Assembly (NCBI GenBank): GCA_945910005.1 | Contig: OX246743.1 | Span: 43,186,736-43,250,735, forward strand | Source of the DNA: Isoperla grammatica | Lineage: Eukaryota; Arthropoda; Insecta; Plecoptera; Perlodidae | Direction: 5' to 3' | DNA: 64,000 nucleotides | Shown here: piece by piece, positions 22,641 through 35,587 of the stretch | How positions within the stretch are numbered: position 1 is the stretch's first letter | Layout: the number at the start of each line of letters is the position of its first letter | Notes under the pieces: generated by a model | Seen by the model: the letters and a program-made list of their open reading frames with translations, nothing else | Databases searched by the model: none | Told to the model about the DNA's origin: nothing | Translations under genes and position numbers: made by a program

Positions 22641-25600
22641 GTACAGGACAGTCCGGGTTCGAGTCCCAGCAGTCAGAGGCACGCCTGGGTGGGTTCCAAC
22701 CCCCGGTCACGTGTGCTGCTGTGCGCATAAATTGGTTGCATGGGAGAGAAGTTATGTATATTGATTTACAAGCACTGCACAGTATATTATCTAGGGATGG
22801 CAATATTCACGTGTGCCAATTCGATTATGTCTGTCCGGTCTGTCTGTCTGTCTGTTTGAGTGCATTGCAACCAGTGCAACCTGCGCGAGGATCAATGAGC
22901 GCTAGGTCTGCATGTGATGTCACTCAGTGCCTGGGATGTTAGGGGATGTTTCGGCTCGGTGTCTGCATGGGCGGGGGGGGGGGGGGGGGAGAAATGCAAA
23001 CACATCGATATTAATAATATATGGTAAAACTAACATAGCTAAGTGCAAAAATAAAATAATATCGAAATATTATTCCAAAATGTATCAACATGTCTGGGAG
23101 TGCCAATGCCGATTGCATATTGGCACATCAATTAGGTAGGATAACACCTCTCAGTACGTCTAAGGTTATACGTCAACCATAACTATACCATTCCAAACAA
23201 TCGGTCAGCGGCGTCGTGACCATAGGGAGGGGGGCGGGAGGAGATAGAAGGACCCCCAATCCCCCCCCCCGTTGTCCATCCAATTAATTGGATATTCTCT
23301 CCATTTACGAAGCAAAACAAATCCCGTTAGTGTCCGTTTTATGTCCTGTAATTCATGATTACTTGTGAGATGATTTCTGGAACGCAGCTAGAGTCTCCTT
23401 AGTTACCCCCTGGGCTCGTCACCCTCCTCACCCCTCTGCTCTGGGCCCACCTGTTGACTTCCTACCGTCAATACTCTCGCATATCGACCCGTGTAACGTC
23501 CGCGCTCGCCTCGTCAGTCATAATCATCATTGTTCGCTCCTTGAAACAATAGCTCGTCGTGTCATTGATAAGCCAACACAACAAGAGATAACAGTAGCAG
23601 TACACGTGTGTACAGAAGCAACACATCGCGATAACGTAAAAAAAAAAAAAAAAAAACCGTGCACCAGTATCGAACCCACCCGTGTTTGGCACATCTGGTT
23701 TGTGTGAAGTATAGATTTTTGGCACGCAATTTCTAGTCCTTGAATATTGAATTAGCACAACGCTATCTATATACCTACCTCGGAACCTACTCTCTCAAGG
23801 ACTCTGCTGTATTATGTATCCGAGTGCGGCCCAGCCCAGCTGGTTTCCATCTCGCTAGAGCAGCAGTTAGCTAGCTGCTAACACGTATGTGTAAATATAG
23901 AATTGACAGGTCGCGAGAACAGAACGCGACTAGCCACGCCAAACATAGTTGGACGATGTCTTATTATGATGGTGACATGATTGCACATTCGAATTAGATT
24001 GATTTGTTTCACCTTGTGACCGTCTTACGTAATTTGATGATGGCTGTAATTGTGTCAAATTGTGCGAGTTTGCAAGTGCGCGTTGATTGTTATTGTACTG
24101 TCTCTTCTTGAAATCGTGAAAAGTTACCTTGAAGTTTTGAGTAGTTATCATAAACAGCCTTGTGTGTGTTTTCCAAGGTCCTGCAAACGGAAAACCTGGA
24201 CCTAAAATACGAAGAAAAAGATTCGCAGAGGCACATACGCACTCATTGTGACATGGTTTAATTGGACGTAATTAACCAGCTATATTAGCTCAACTAGCTA
24301 GCAGCTGTTGTATTAAACTAGCTGAGTTTTACGTTTGTGTGTTGGCTACGGTATGACAGCTCTCGGCCAATCAGCTGGTGGGGCCCAGCTGATCGCAGTT
24401 GCGCGCGCACAACAACACAAAGGTATACTACGGGCGAGGTAAAGTTACGAGTCGGTCTCGCAACAAGTAGAACGGCGTAGCCGCTACCGTAACTTGCGCG
24501 TTCACACGCTATAGCTAACAGATGCAGTCGACGACGAAATCTCGACAAAATGGAAACTAAATATAAGTGTCAGTCGTTTGGAACAAAGAAGACGGTCGAC
24601 ATGCCTCTAATTTCGTCCTGTAATCGCGTTAAATCAGTCGGTTCGGTGTTTATTGTCGCTCTTAGGACTATGACGGAACGTTTTGCGAGTAGTTAGTGAT
24701 TGGTGAGGACGGGTTTTTCTAAGTGACGTCTTGTAAAGCTTCGCAGCGTCGTCTTCAAGGGAACCCAGCGATGAAACCATCAGTGCGAGGTAAATTAACA
24801 CAATCCACTGTGCCTAGGCTATACCTACGCTTTCTAAGTTGTAACATTGTGTGGGTGTGCGCACGGTACTTTCAATTATTCGTTACGAAGAATGGTTTCA
24901 CGTTCGCATTGACTTCTGTTGCAACACATACCTTATCGGATCGAGTAATTAATCTATAAAAACCATTGTTGTAGGCGACAATGTTTTTTTTTAGTACCAT
25001 GTATGGTAGGGCCTATGCGATGTAATTCTTTGATGTTGCATTTGGTTGACTTGAATGCTCGTGCCGAGGTATTTGCTGTGTGCGGATGCACTCAAATCAA
25101 TAATACCATCTGGGTTGGCCTAGTCCGCAGCTCAATTTAGCCAGCCAGCCAGCCAGCCCCCTTTTTGTCAACGTGTCCTACTTATTGCACGGACCCCCAA
25201 CGGTATTGCACGCGATGTCATGCACTATAGAGGCCTTACCATCATGGGTAATGCTTTTTTAAATTGTAATCGGATCTCAATTTAGCTAGATTATTTTTTT
25301 TGTCAACGTGTCATATTCCTGTTTATACTCTAGGAGCTGTAACGTCCCCCTTCGTATATCCTTAATTAAAAAAAAAAGAGTTCGATGTCGTAGGCCTAGT
25401 TTCCCAGTAGGGCTAATGCCTAATATTCACTAGGCCTTCCGACCATATGGCACTAATGTGTTACGGGTTTGACTGCCCAATATTCCAATTTTAATTTTCG
25501 TATAACCCTTTTCGTCTAACGTTTTCTAGTTTAGGTCGTGCAAGGGAATACATTTATTCTATGTAAAAAACAGTAGGCCTATGTGTTAATGATAATTATA

Positions 25601-27534
25601 AATCAACTACATAGCGTCTGGCCATACCCAACACATTGAGTAGGGTGCATACATTTCACACTCTAAAGCTCCAACCAAACGCGTTACCATGTATGTGGTA
25701 GTGCACCTTGACAACAGAGCTCACCCCTCTTTCTAGAGAAGGAAGTAGGAAGTGGCTTTCAACAACAACTGACCTAATGGATGTTGTAATTATCGTTATA
25801 CAATAAATTGTAAAATGTATTCTTCTATCTATGAGGCTTTCGCTTATAAAATATAACTAATTTTAAACAATTAATGAGAAGAAAGTAGTTATCGTTATTG
25901 TTTAGCTAAGAGAAAAACATATTTATGTCGTCTCTGTCAGATCGCTTCTCATTTTTCCTTATTGCAATCTAAACGCCTACCCCCCCCCCCCCCCCCAAAT
26001 ATATTTGTTTACCCTACGACGACCCTGGCGATATATGACCTATCTGTCGAGTACGTCGTAATTAACAACAAAATAATAATACACTATTATGTGCGTGGAA
26101 GAAAAATAAGTCATATACTTTCACTTATATATATATATATATTACAGTATGTTATTGTTATTTAATTTAAACTAATGTGTGGCTTTATATCGTTATTGTG
26201 TGTTTGGAGTATTCCTGTCACTTTCTCTACTACCACAACGTGAAACCTATGAAGTAAAATGGTCGCTGCCTTTAGTCATAATCAACTGTTCAATCAGTTG
26301 GTTGTAAAGTGTTAGTTAGGGTCTCTCCTGCAACGTGTGAATAAGCTGTATCCTGTTTGTTGATGGAGCTATCTATCAGACACAAACCTGACAACTCGAA
26401 TGGCAACGAAACATAAAGATATAATAGTATAGTATATTCCAATCATGAAAAGGGTTGTTATGGGTTCGCGAATGTAGCCTATATAATAAAAATATGCTGC
26501 AGCCAGAATATCTACAACTTTTATTCTATAGAAATATTGTATACAGTCTACACGAAGGTATATTTTTATGCGTTTTGTAAAGTTGTCTGAAAATTTGCAC
26601 ATTTAAAATTATGACGATATACATAAATAAATTTAAATCATTGGTTATCGTCGCGTATATCTTTAAAACGCGAAAAAATGTTGTAACTCACGGTGCGGCA
26701 AAAATGTCCAAATGTGTGACCGAGCGGAAACGCGCGTCATAAAACAGGAAGTTTACAGGAAGTTTGCTAAATCGAGTAGAAAAAAAACATGTGTTCTGCC
26801 TATATAAGACAAGCGAACAACACTATTATCGGGGTAATAACGATAACCTGCTATTATAGATAACGTTGCTAGGCAACCTCCATATCTGCGCCATTGACAC
26901 TAAAACAACAATTAATAAACGATTAGCGTAATAGCTAAACTCTTCATAATAGTTTATTTTCTTGCCTCCAGAGTACATATTTTGACTTGGCCAAGATATA
27001 TAGTCAATGACAGCTGTTTTTGTACTCGCTACCCGCACAAACGTATCTATCTAGGCTACCAGATCAGACCACTGACAAAATCCAATGTATGTCTCTTGGT
27101 AGGACCCAAGCCAAGTTCGTGATAGTAGAACGAAAAAACCCAAAGCTATGGACATCTCCTATATAAAATAGATTAGATGAGATACCTAAGTGGAATGCAA
27201 AATAAGCGTGACCTTTTTATTTATTTTCTTAAATAATTTTAGCCAAACAACCCTATTCAATTCTATGTTCGTCGTTTTCTCAGCCGACAGATCTAGTCAA
27301 TCGAATTTTACCGCCCTTTAAAATGTGTACTCTCGTTCTACTCAACTCACTCCTCCCTTGACCCTTGCATCCGAACCAGACATCGAACATTGTCGAGGTA
27401 CTATGCCCTAGCAACGAACCACGTAATAAATTGTGTATTTAAATGTCCCCCACTGAAAAGGCGAGGGCTGTGTGTATGTCAAGTGTCAACCTACCATGCG
27501 GTGGGGAATCAGGGATTTCAGTCGGTTAAGCTTG
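22641..27534. other. Intergenic/upstream of the Atos gene
   Basis: No coding gene recognised. It contains a run of 17 G at 22973-22989, runs of C at 23261 and 25980-25996, and a poly(A) stretch at about 23637-23656 next to a minus-strand GGGTGGGTTCGATACTGG B-box-like sequence. About 24340-24790 is more CG-rich and ends GTGCGAG followed by GTAAAT, a possible noncoding 5' exon and splice donor for the gene starting at 27776. That is a guess without transcript data. Confidence 0.35.
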
Positions 27535-27720
27535 CTTAAAAATGCTTTCAAAATATTGTTCTTTCTAGAGATTGCTTCATTGTTGCAATAAATATTTCTG
27601 TTTTTCAAATTAATAACTTGTTGTTGCAACACACGTGGCATATTATATTGGTTTACTTTTTGAAAATGTAAAAAAAAACAAAAACAATTTTAACATAAAT
27701 AAATCGGGAGTTCGCCAACT
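27535..27720 (+). repeat. Dispersed repeat, copy related to 19400-19720
   Basis: Contains AATAAATATTTCTGTTTTTC, AACTTGTTGTTGCAACACAC and GGTTTACTTTTTGAAAATG in the same order as the copy near 19.5 kb. It ends about 50 bp before the splice acceptor of the first Atos coding exon. Confidence 0.5.
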
Positions 27721-27777
27721 GCATTTATATATTATTTATTTATGTAAACTAACAGCAATGTTGTTTGTTCTGCAGAC

Positions 27778-30700
27778 ATGCACGCGGCGATGGTGAGCGG
27801 CGGAGTGGAGGAGGGTGATGCGAGGGAGGTGTTCAGTGACCTTGGGGTGCTGATCGTGGAGGGGAGGGTGCCGGGAGGTCAACACGCCGCCGGGAGGGGG
27901 TACGGCGAGGGGCCCCACTGCCCCAAGCCGACCCCGTCCGCCGCTGCAATGAGGCACGACTGCGATACCAGGTAGGCGCGCACACTTGGCTCTGCCTGTC
28001 GTACGAGTACACACACACCCCCAGAGGGTTCGAAGCAATATATGTTACATCACTAACCTGGCTCCTCCACCAAATAGAATGAATGATACAGTCCTTCTAT
28101 AGTTTCTAAATTTATCTGGGTCTTTACCATTATCACCTTGCAGCATTAAGTGCCAAATGATCCAAATATAATACGAAAATGTTTTAGCAATAACAAACTT
28201 GTGAACAAAAATGGGGGTGTTAAATCTTTTAATATTGCAACATCTTCAATGCACAATTGTCACATTCCTAATTTACTCACTAATAATTAAATCACACTGC
28301 TTGGACATGGCTAAAGTGTAAATTCATTGTGGTTTAGGGACTAACATAAGGTTAAAATGTGAATTTCTCTCTAATAAATTATATTTTGTGGTTGTGGTGT
28401 CTTGTCTCTCTGCATGAATTGTTCTGACTGTCCTAAACACAAATACTCTTCACTTTTATTAATAGTTATTTACAACAAGTGTATCGGTATTCCTCAATCC
28501 TCACCCATGTTTCTGCCAGTTACTGGCAAACTTTTGTTGTTGTAACTTTGCTAGATTTAATTTACACCAATGTTTCCTTGGGCCGCTTTCCACACCTCGG
28601 TCAGTCCGAAGCCTTCGACCTTTGACACAGACACCCCACATCCATTTCATCCCCAGTGTTACGACACTGCTTCGAACTAACTTCATGTCAGGTTCGGAGT
28701 CACGTTGTTCTAAAACCACTTTACCAATCATTTGATTTGTGTTACTTATCACACAGACGTAGTTCAAACTTCAAACACTTCTCCGTGTATGTGGCGATGT
28801 CTTCGACCCCTCCTGATCTAAAGGATGTGCATGCGAGTTGCGGACGAAACCTTCTCTACGTCTATACGAGCGTTCTTCCGAGTGTGTCGTCTTTTAACAA
28901 CACGAAACTATACGAGAGAGAGAGAGAGAGACGACGTCGGGAGTAACTAAGTCTAGATGTGACTGAGACGGAATAAGAGTGACGAGCGAGTTGAGATACC
29001 CTCGTCTCGAGAGAGAATTGACAACCAAGGTTTGTTGTACGCAAGAGACGCGAAGAGAAGGCCGAGTCGAGAACATGCCTGCAAGATGCCGAGAACGTAC
29101 CGACGTCGCTCTACAAGGCAATGTCAAACTACAAGAGACGCGATTACTCTCGTCAACAATTGCGACGCAACAAACCGTTAGTTAAAGGTGCTCAACTAAA
29201 CATCTACTTCTAAATTTACTACCAAAAAAAAAACAAAGGCTCTGATGAATGAGTAAATTCAAATCCGTACGTACACAGATGATTTAATCCTAAATCCTAT
29301 CTTCCCTGGACTTTTGTGTATCTTGTATGAAAGATGTGTTGCATATTCCACTCCCGCGGTTTAAGTGTTGTGTGCAGTCGGGGGACAACCTCGCCAGGCA
29401 CTTCTAGTTCCAGGGAAGATTCTGTTCTGGGTCTCTGTTGTATTGCATTGCATGTCCTGTTGTAGCCTACGATTATCAAGTATTATGATTGTTCCACGCT
29501 GTCGTGCGTTTTCAGCCCACAAATGGGCCATGTACAGTGAGTGAGTGATTGTTTTAAAATGTGATCCAGTTCAGATATTCAAATGCAATAAATTGAATAT
29601 AAACAGCACGTGTAAAACAAATAGCGATTTGACATCAGTTTGTCCCAACCTTATTGGTAAGAGTGTTATTTAAGAATTATTTAGAGATTTGGGTTCTGGG
29701 TTCGAGTCCCAGTCGGGGCAAACTGTTTTATAATTGCTATTGCATCTTACAGTATGACATTGTTTACAGTTACACCATTTCCATGTACATTATGATCACA
29801 TCTCTAATGATTGGTGTAAAGAATATGCGTCTATCGTAACTTAACGTGAGCTCTTCAGAGGGTATTTCCACTGAACCCTGGTTATTGTGTGTGATGGAAG
29901 CAGACTGATATGCCTGTTGGATTGTTGTCCAAACTGTACGCCCGACTATTGCATTTTGTGGTATCTATCTACGCTCAGTTGTGCATGTGTCGGATAATTC
30001 CTGACTTTCACATTCCAGGTTCAAATCCTGGTGAACATAAAATGTATCTTGTACATAAACTTTCATCTTCATGTATGCCATAATCAAATACCATGTTATG
30101 TGGCCACCTGCAAATATACATAGGCCCCCTACAAATCTTATCTTTGTGTGATTGTGGCAAGGGTTTATAAATAAAGATTCTAGAAACCAACTTTGGGTAC
30201 CTAGTTAAATCCAAAAAAAGTGTATCAGCATTTCTCAGAATATCGTTTTGTACCTGAAATTCAATTTGTTTAGAAATGATGGTGAACAATATCTGATATT
30301 GTTACCAACTTTGTTATGCCACTTCCTTTATTTATCCATCTTAAAGAATCATGTACAATTTCCAAAAGTTTTTGTGCACAGTCTAAATTCATTCTGATGT
30401 GTATAGTTGCCGATTACTATTCACCAAGGGATTTCCTAGTTACATTCAGAATGCTGAAGGTTTAATCTCAGCAAGATAGTAGCCTACTTGCTACACAATT
30501 AAGTAATGTTTCAACTATAGGGTATGCACAACACAACACCAATACACAACAATGAAACAAAAGAATTGAAGCGATGGACAAACAAGCTGTCAAAAAAAAT
30601 ATGAAGTTCTGAAGTTGGAAAAAACAAACGTTCAGAACGTTTACAAACTTTCAGATAGTTGCTGTCCATTACTGAACACAAATTTTAACTGGCGAGCAGT

Positions 30701-33700
30701 TACTATCGTTACAACGTATTGTTTCTCCTCATTATATGCAAAGATATTACTTTGACAGCTTGTTGTTTGTCCACCAGTTCAATTAATTTATTCCATTGTT
30801 GTAGTTTGGCTGTTACCTCAGTTGTGTGTATCCTATTGGAATGATTTCTGGTAGACGTTTGTTCCTCTAAGCGCGTGTAGTTCACACGTGACCGTGTCTG
30901 GTTCCAGCTTCCTGTGCCAGCGAGCCGAGAACCTCCGCAAACACCTCCAGCTGCTGTGGGAGAACAACGTCCCGCTCTGCGTCGAGGTGCTTCTCTGCTC
31001 GGACTGTCCGTGTGGCAGCCAGAAGGCCTCGTGCACAGACGTCGCTAACGTGCCCTCGCCAGGAGACCTGTTGCTGGAGCAGTGGCTCGTCACCATGGTG
31101 CCCGTTACCAAGAGGTACGCACGTCCCCAGGGAACCAGCGGGATGTTTTCGTTTTGCTTAAAAAAAAATCAAAATTGGGTTTTATTTCCATTTTAATGAA
31201 ACTCGGGAATAAATACACAATAATTTATCATACCACAATATTTAAACTTATAATGATTAATTCATAATTATTATTGTGGAATTATTGATGTTCCTGATTT
31301 AAATTAAAACACTGAATCCATTGCTTACGAACGCTGAGGGAAAGTAGTGCTCAATTCGTTCTGCATCGTTTTATTGTAGTACAGCACTAAGCTATATTGT
31401 TAAAGTATTGGTAACATACAAAGAGTATTTACAATGTTTACTTTGTTGTTTGCAGGTGTCCGGATCCGCCTCCGATGAACGTGCGCGGTCTGTTCCAAGC
31501 CGTGCGCTCGCAGCTCCACTTCTCGCAGCTGTCTGCGTGGTGGAGCAGCAGCAAGGGTGGCCACCCCGCGCACGTAAACTACCGCGTCACCGTGCCGGGC
31601 GAGGCGTTTGCCTCCCAGTTCCGCAGCCAGCCGCTACTGCACAGCTTCCCGGTGGCGTCCGTGTCCAAGACGACCTGCGTCAAGGTGTCGGTACGAACGA
31701 CGCCACGCATGGAGTTTGTCCCGAGGGTGCCGTGCGCGAGTCATCCCGCGGCGGACGGGGTGAGACTGCCCCCGCCCCCAGACCCCCCCCAGGCCGTGGA
31801 GCACTTCCCCTCCCCCCCGCCCGCCCCCCGGTGTCGCCGCGACGACAGCCCCCCCAGCCCCCCGATGAGTCTGCAACACCCGAGGCGAGGTCGACAGGGG
31901 TTGGCCAGGAGGCGAGACGTGTCGTTCACGGAGAACGTTCTCGCGGGGGTGGTAGACGACCGCATGCAGAACCCGTGCACGCGGCCCGGCAAGCATCACT
32001 GCCGCTGCGCCTTCGACGAGGAGGCGGAGCCGCTGCCCTCCTCGGCCCACAGACGCAAGTCGCCCTCCGTTTCGCCGCTCGCGGGCGCCGCCCCCCCGTT
32101 CTGCTCTTCCAGAAACGCCGACGACGCTCCGGCTGCCTCGTTTGGAAAGGGCGTCGAAGAAACGTGTCCGACGGTGGAAAAGGCGCCGTTTAGGTATCGG
32201 TCCAAATCTCCGACCTTCTCACGAGAATCTTGCTCAAAACTACTTTGTCCCGAGGCGACATGTGATCCCAAGACTGTCTTCCCGGAGAAGCAGGCCAAAC
32301 GCGTACGGAAAGAGGCGAACTGTGACATGAAATCCACTGCCGGACGTAAACTGAACCTGGAACTGAGTCGGCGAGAGTTCGAGGAAGTTCTATCGGTGCT
32401 CAGGTTTGTTTACCAATCATGCTTTGCTTTCTATTCACATTCAAACTTAATTTGCCTTTACTCTCATTTTAAATTGAAATTATTGCACTATTTTTCTCTC
32501 CCTTTCATCCTTGGCAAATTATCTATAACTTATCTTATTGTGTGTTTTTTTCAGGGACAGAAATGGACCCTCTTCACATCATGGAAGCAAAGCACATTCT
32601 TGCTCTTCTGGCAATGCTCAGGATCTAAATTGTCCACCGGACCAAAAGTCTCAACCGTTGGGCGAATGCAATCCACTGGTCTACAATTTACAACCCACGT
32701 TGCAATTGAAACCAACCCCTACGGGCAAAGCCGACCTGTTCATGGAGGCGATCCTTCGAACAAGTGATAACAATGATACCAAGGCGAGAAACAATACTTC
32801 CGTTCTCGGGAAGAAAAGTACGTGTGATGAAGTTTCGGCGTTGTCGCGGCAACTGTCGAAAATTAGCTTAGGCAAGGACAAAAAGTCCTTTGGTGTTTCG
32901 GACTCTTGTGGCGCGTCTTCGGGCGCCAAGAGAAAACGCTTTGATTTCAAAAGTGATCTGGTCGAAGAACCCTCTCTGCGTAATTGTGATAGTGTTAGCG
33001 AGAAAAACGTCGGCGATCCCCTATTCGTGTTCGACGACAATCTCCCGTCGGACAGTTTTCTCAAGAGTCTCGCCTCGCGGGGGAAATTCACTGCCAAACC
33101 CGACCCGAACGAGTTCGACTGTCTCTCGTCCACCATAGACGAGCGGCCGTTGACGAGTATTCCCAGGAGTAACAAGTTAATTAAAAGGAGATGTGATTTA
33201 GACGATAAAGTGCCTTGTGATGAACGTCTAGTTAGTAGATCCGCTTTCACTGTGATAAAAGACGAGGCGGGTAGCGACGCGAGGGAGACCCAGGACAACC
33301 GGCCGGTACCGACCGCGTCGGACAAGGCAAAGTTCCGTCGCAGCCTCGACACGGCGGCAAGTCTGGTGTTCCACTCGAGGACGGGACTGCCGCTAACGTC
33401 GAGCCCCGCGCCCGTCAGACGCAATGCGACCTGCTTCGACTTTGACAGCTCGATAAACTGCGTCTCGGCGATACGTAGCGCGCTCTTCGAGACTGCCACA
33501 CCGACGCCCTCGGACGACAACCTCAGCTTCAGCAGCGACGACGCCGAGAGCGAAGGTAAGCTGGAGGTCTTTGTTTTGTTGTAGATTGCAATACTGTACA
33601 AACACAATAGTGGCGAGGTTCAATTATAAACAATTCTTTTTCCACCTAACCAGTATTTAACTTAGAATCTAATCATCTAGACTATAAAAAGGGGTTTATA

Positions 33701-35587
33701 AAACAACTACTAGTTAGACTATACACTGTTCCTTGTCAAGACTAAAATTAAAATTCAATATTTCGAATACTGATTAGCACTCTTCCACGGGCTAACACTG
33801 TCCTAGCCCTAAGTGGAAGAGTGCTGATCGGTTCTCGCTCGAAATATTGCATTTTAATTTTAATCTTGACAAGGAACAGTGTTATAGGATAGCCCAACAA
33901 GTTGTTTCATAACATTTTACTTATTCTATGAAGTTTTTTTTTAATCATAGATAAGGTTCTCTGTATTAGATATGAATTGCATTTGTGCAATTTCAGTCGC
34001 TTACACAGTTTCTCAATGTAAAGTTGCCACGTTTGGGCTTCATCTGTAATTAATAGCAATCATTTACAATTTGTACATTACTCTTCTGTAGGTACCATTA
34101 TATTTGGAAATTTAAAACGTGCTCGCTATTATCGCAGGCCGATCTCCGTGCTCGCCCAAGATCTCGTTACCGCCCGTCCGCTGTTGTTGGTCTCACTACA
34201 CGCATCTCGCCTCGTCGTTGCTCGGAACGTTCGAAGAGTCTGTGCTCAACGGAAGACTGGAGCCGGTGAGCACCGTGCAAGGTTTCACCGCCAGCCTCGG
34301 AGCCAGCGGTTCCTTCTGTCCCCGGCACGTCACGCTTCCAATCACCGTGTTCTTCTATACGCTGGGAGACAACGACAAGGTGTCAACGCCATACCTGGTG
34401 AGGACTATTGAGACACAGCGGAGGAGCTTCCAAACGTTAACATCTCCTTGTGCTGTTTCTTTTTAATTTGATGTAATTCAGCTTATTATTCATTATTACT
34501 ATTATTATTCTGCTAGTTAAAAGTTACATCAGCAGCAGATTGCCAATTTGTAATATTTTCCTTTTAAAACACCACAACTATTTTATTCAACCCATTTTCT
34601 TAAATTACTGAAAATAAGTCGGTCATCATCTCGCCTCACAATACAAAAGTTCATTTTTATATTTCTGGCTTTTTTATTTAGTACATACAATAGTTAGTTT
34701 TTATTAATCTTGATACCTGTTTTATGATTTTCATTATTATTTGTTTGCATAGTTCTTTCTATTTATTGTGGGGCCTTTGTAAATCAGTTTTGTAAACGAA
34801 TAGGATAAGACATTAAATAAATATTTCTCCTTGTTCCAGGCCCACATAAATCTCGGCAAGAAGGGTTACAACGTGCCTCGCTGCGGTACGATCCAGGTGA
34901 CGTTGTTCAATCCGATGGGCACGGTCGTCAAGATGTTTGTCGTGATGTACGACCTGACTGACATGCCCGCCAACTCTCACACCTTCCTGCGTCAGCGCAC
35001 CCTGTACATGCCGGCCAAGACAGACTCGAGCTGTCAGCCCGACGACTTCCAGAAGTGGCTGCGTTATCTCATTCACCTCAGGTACGTTGGTTCTCGCTCT
35101 GTGATTAATAAAACGGCCACACGTCCCGACAATCATCAAAGTTAAAAAAAAAAAAATCAAAAAAGATAATTTTTGAGGAATTCCGTGTAAAACGCATTCA
35201 CTTCCTTTGAAGTTCAGAAGCACATTTCATTTGCATTTGAATGTGTAACCTGGCAAAGTCATTCCATGAACGAAATTGGATGTTTTAGTTTGCCATATTT
35301 TGTCTAAACAAAGTAAGGGTAATAAGTACGCAGATTCTACCAACCAATTCAGTGTACAAAGTGTTGGATAAGACGCTAATGGTGCGAGTCCTAACCGTCG
35401 ATCTTTTCGATCTAGATTCACGAGCTCGAAGTCGGGCCGCATCTACTTGCACACCGACATCCGGATGATCATCTTCCGCAAGTCCGATCTCGACACGGCG
35501 ACCGCCCACGGAGTCGAAGACGTCTCGTACGAACTGCGATCGTTCACCCAGGGGCCGACCAATCCAAAGTTCTCCTCGCGCAAATGA
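27778..35587 (+). CDS. ATOSA: Atos homolog (ATOSA/FAM214-type nuclear protein)
   Basis: Seven coding exons join in frame: 27778-27971, 30908-31114, 31456-32403, 32555-33555, 34138-34397, 34840-35081 and 35416-35587. All introns are GT-AG. The product is 1007 residues; as I recall, human ATOSA is near 1076. What is seen: an N-terminal DAREVFSDLGVLIVEGRVP block; LLLEQWLVTMVP; PPMNVRGLFQAVRSQLHFSQ; a proline-rich linker at about 239-265; a basic AKRKRF patch; TGLPLTSSP at about 726; the Atos conserved domain (DUF4210) from SLLGTFEESVLNG at about 810; and the C-terminal 'chromosome segregation'-named domain at about 871-1000 (GTIQVTLFNP, DMPANSHTFLRQR, RYLIHLRFTSSKSGRIYLH). Known for the family: nuclear proteins, and Drosophila Atossa is a transcription regulator with transactivation motifs. 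The start is the ATG two bases after the acceptor at 27775; Met5 has a better context. The acceptor directly before it implies at least one upstream noncoding exon, not located. The closest paralogue (ATOSA or ATOSB) is not decided. Confidence 0.95.
29642..29719 (+). other. tRNA-like sequence in Atos intron 1
   Basis: A 78-nt segment with a perfect T-arm (CTGGG TTCGAGT CCCAG) and an acceptor-like pairing GTCCCAA / TCGGGGC (six of seven pairs). A D-arm-like TTGGTAAGAG is present. The anticodon arm does not fold and the variable region is long, so it is a tRNA pseudogene or the head of a tRNA-derived SINE. Confidence 0.45.
29965..30042 (+). other. Second tRNA-like sequence in Atos intron 1
   Basis: It has a perfect T-arm CCAGG TTCAAAT CCTGG, a D-arm-like GCTCAGTTGTGC and an anticodon-arm-like GTCGG ATAATTC CTGAC. 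The acceptor stem does not pair. This is a decayed tRNA-derived copy, and the intron also holds the copy at 29642. Confidence 0.45.
33693..33913. repeat. Foldback element in Atos intron 4
   Basis: Arms at about 33719-33788 and 33813-33887 are near-perfect reverse complements (ACTGTTCCTTGTCAAGA / TCTTGACAAGGAACAGT, ACTCTTCCAC / GTGGAAGAGT), with weaker pairing out to about 33693 and 33913. The loop itself is a small hairpin, GGGCTA...TAGCCC. The intron carries it without disturbing the splice sites. Confidence 0.85.

Noticed and set aside
31408..33623. Other long frames over the Atos exons (for example 31408-32193 + and 32681-33607 -)
   Set aside because: They are out-of-frame or antisense shadows of exons 3 and 4; the frame chosen joins all seven exons in phase and matches the family.
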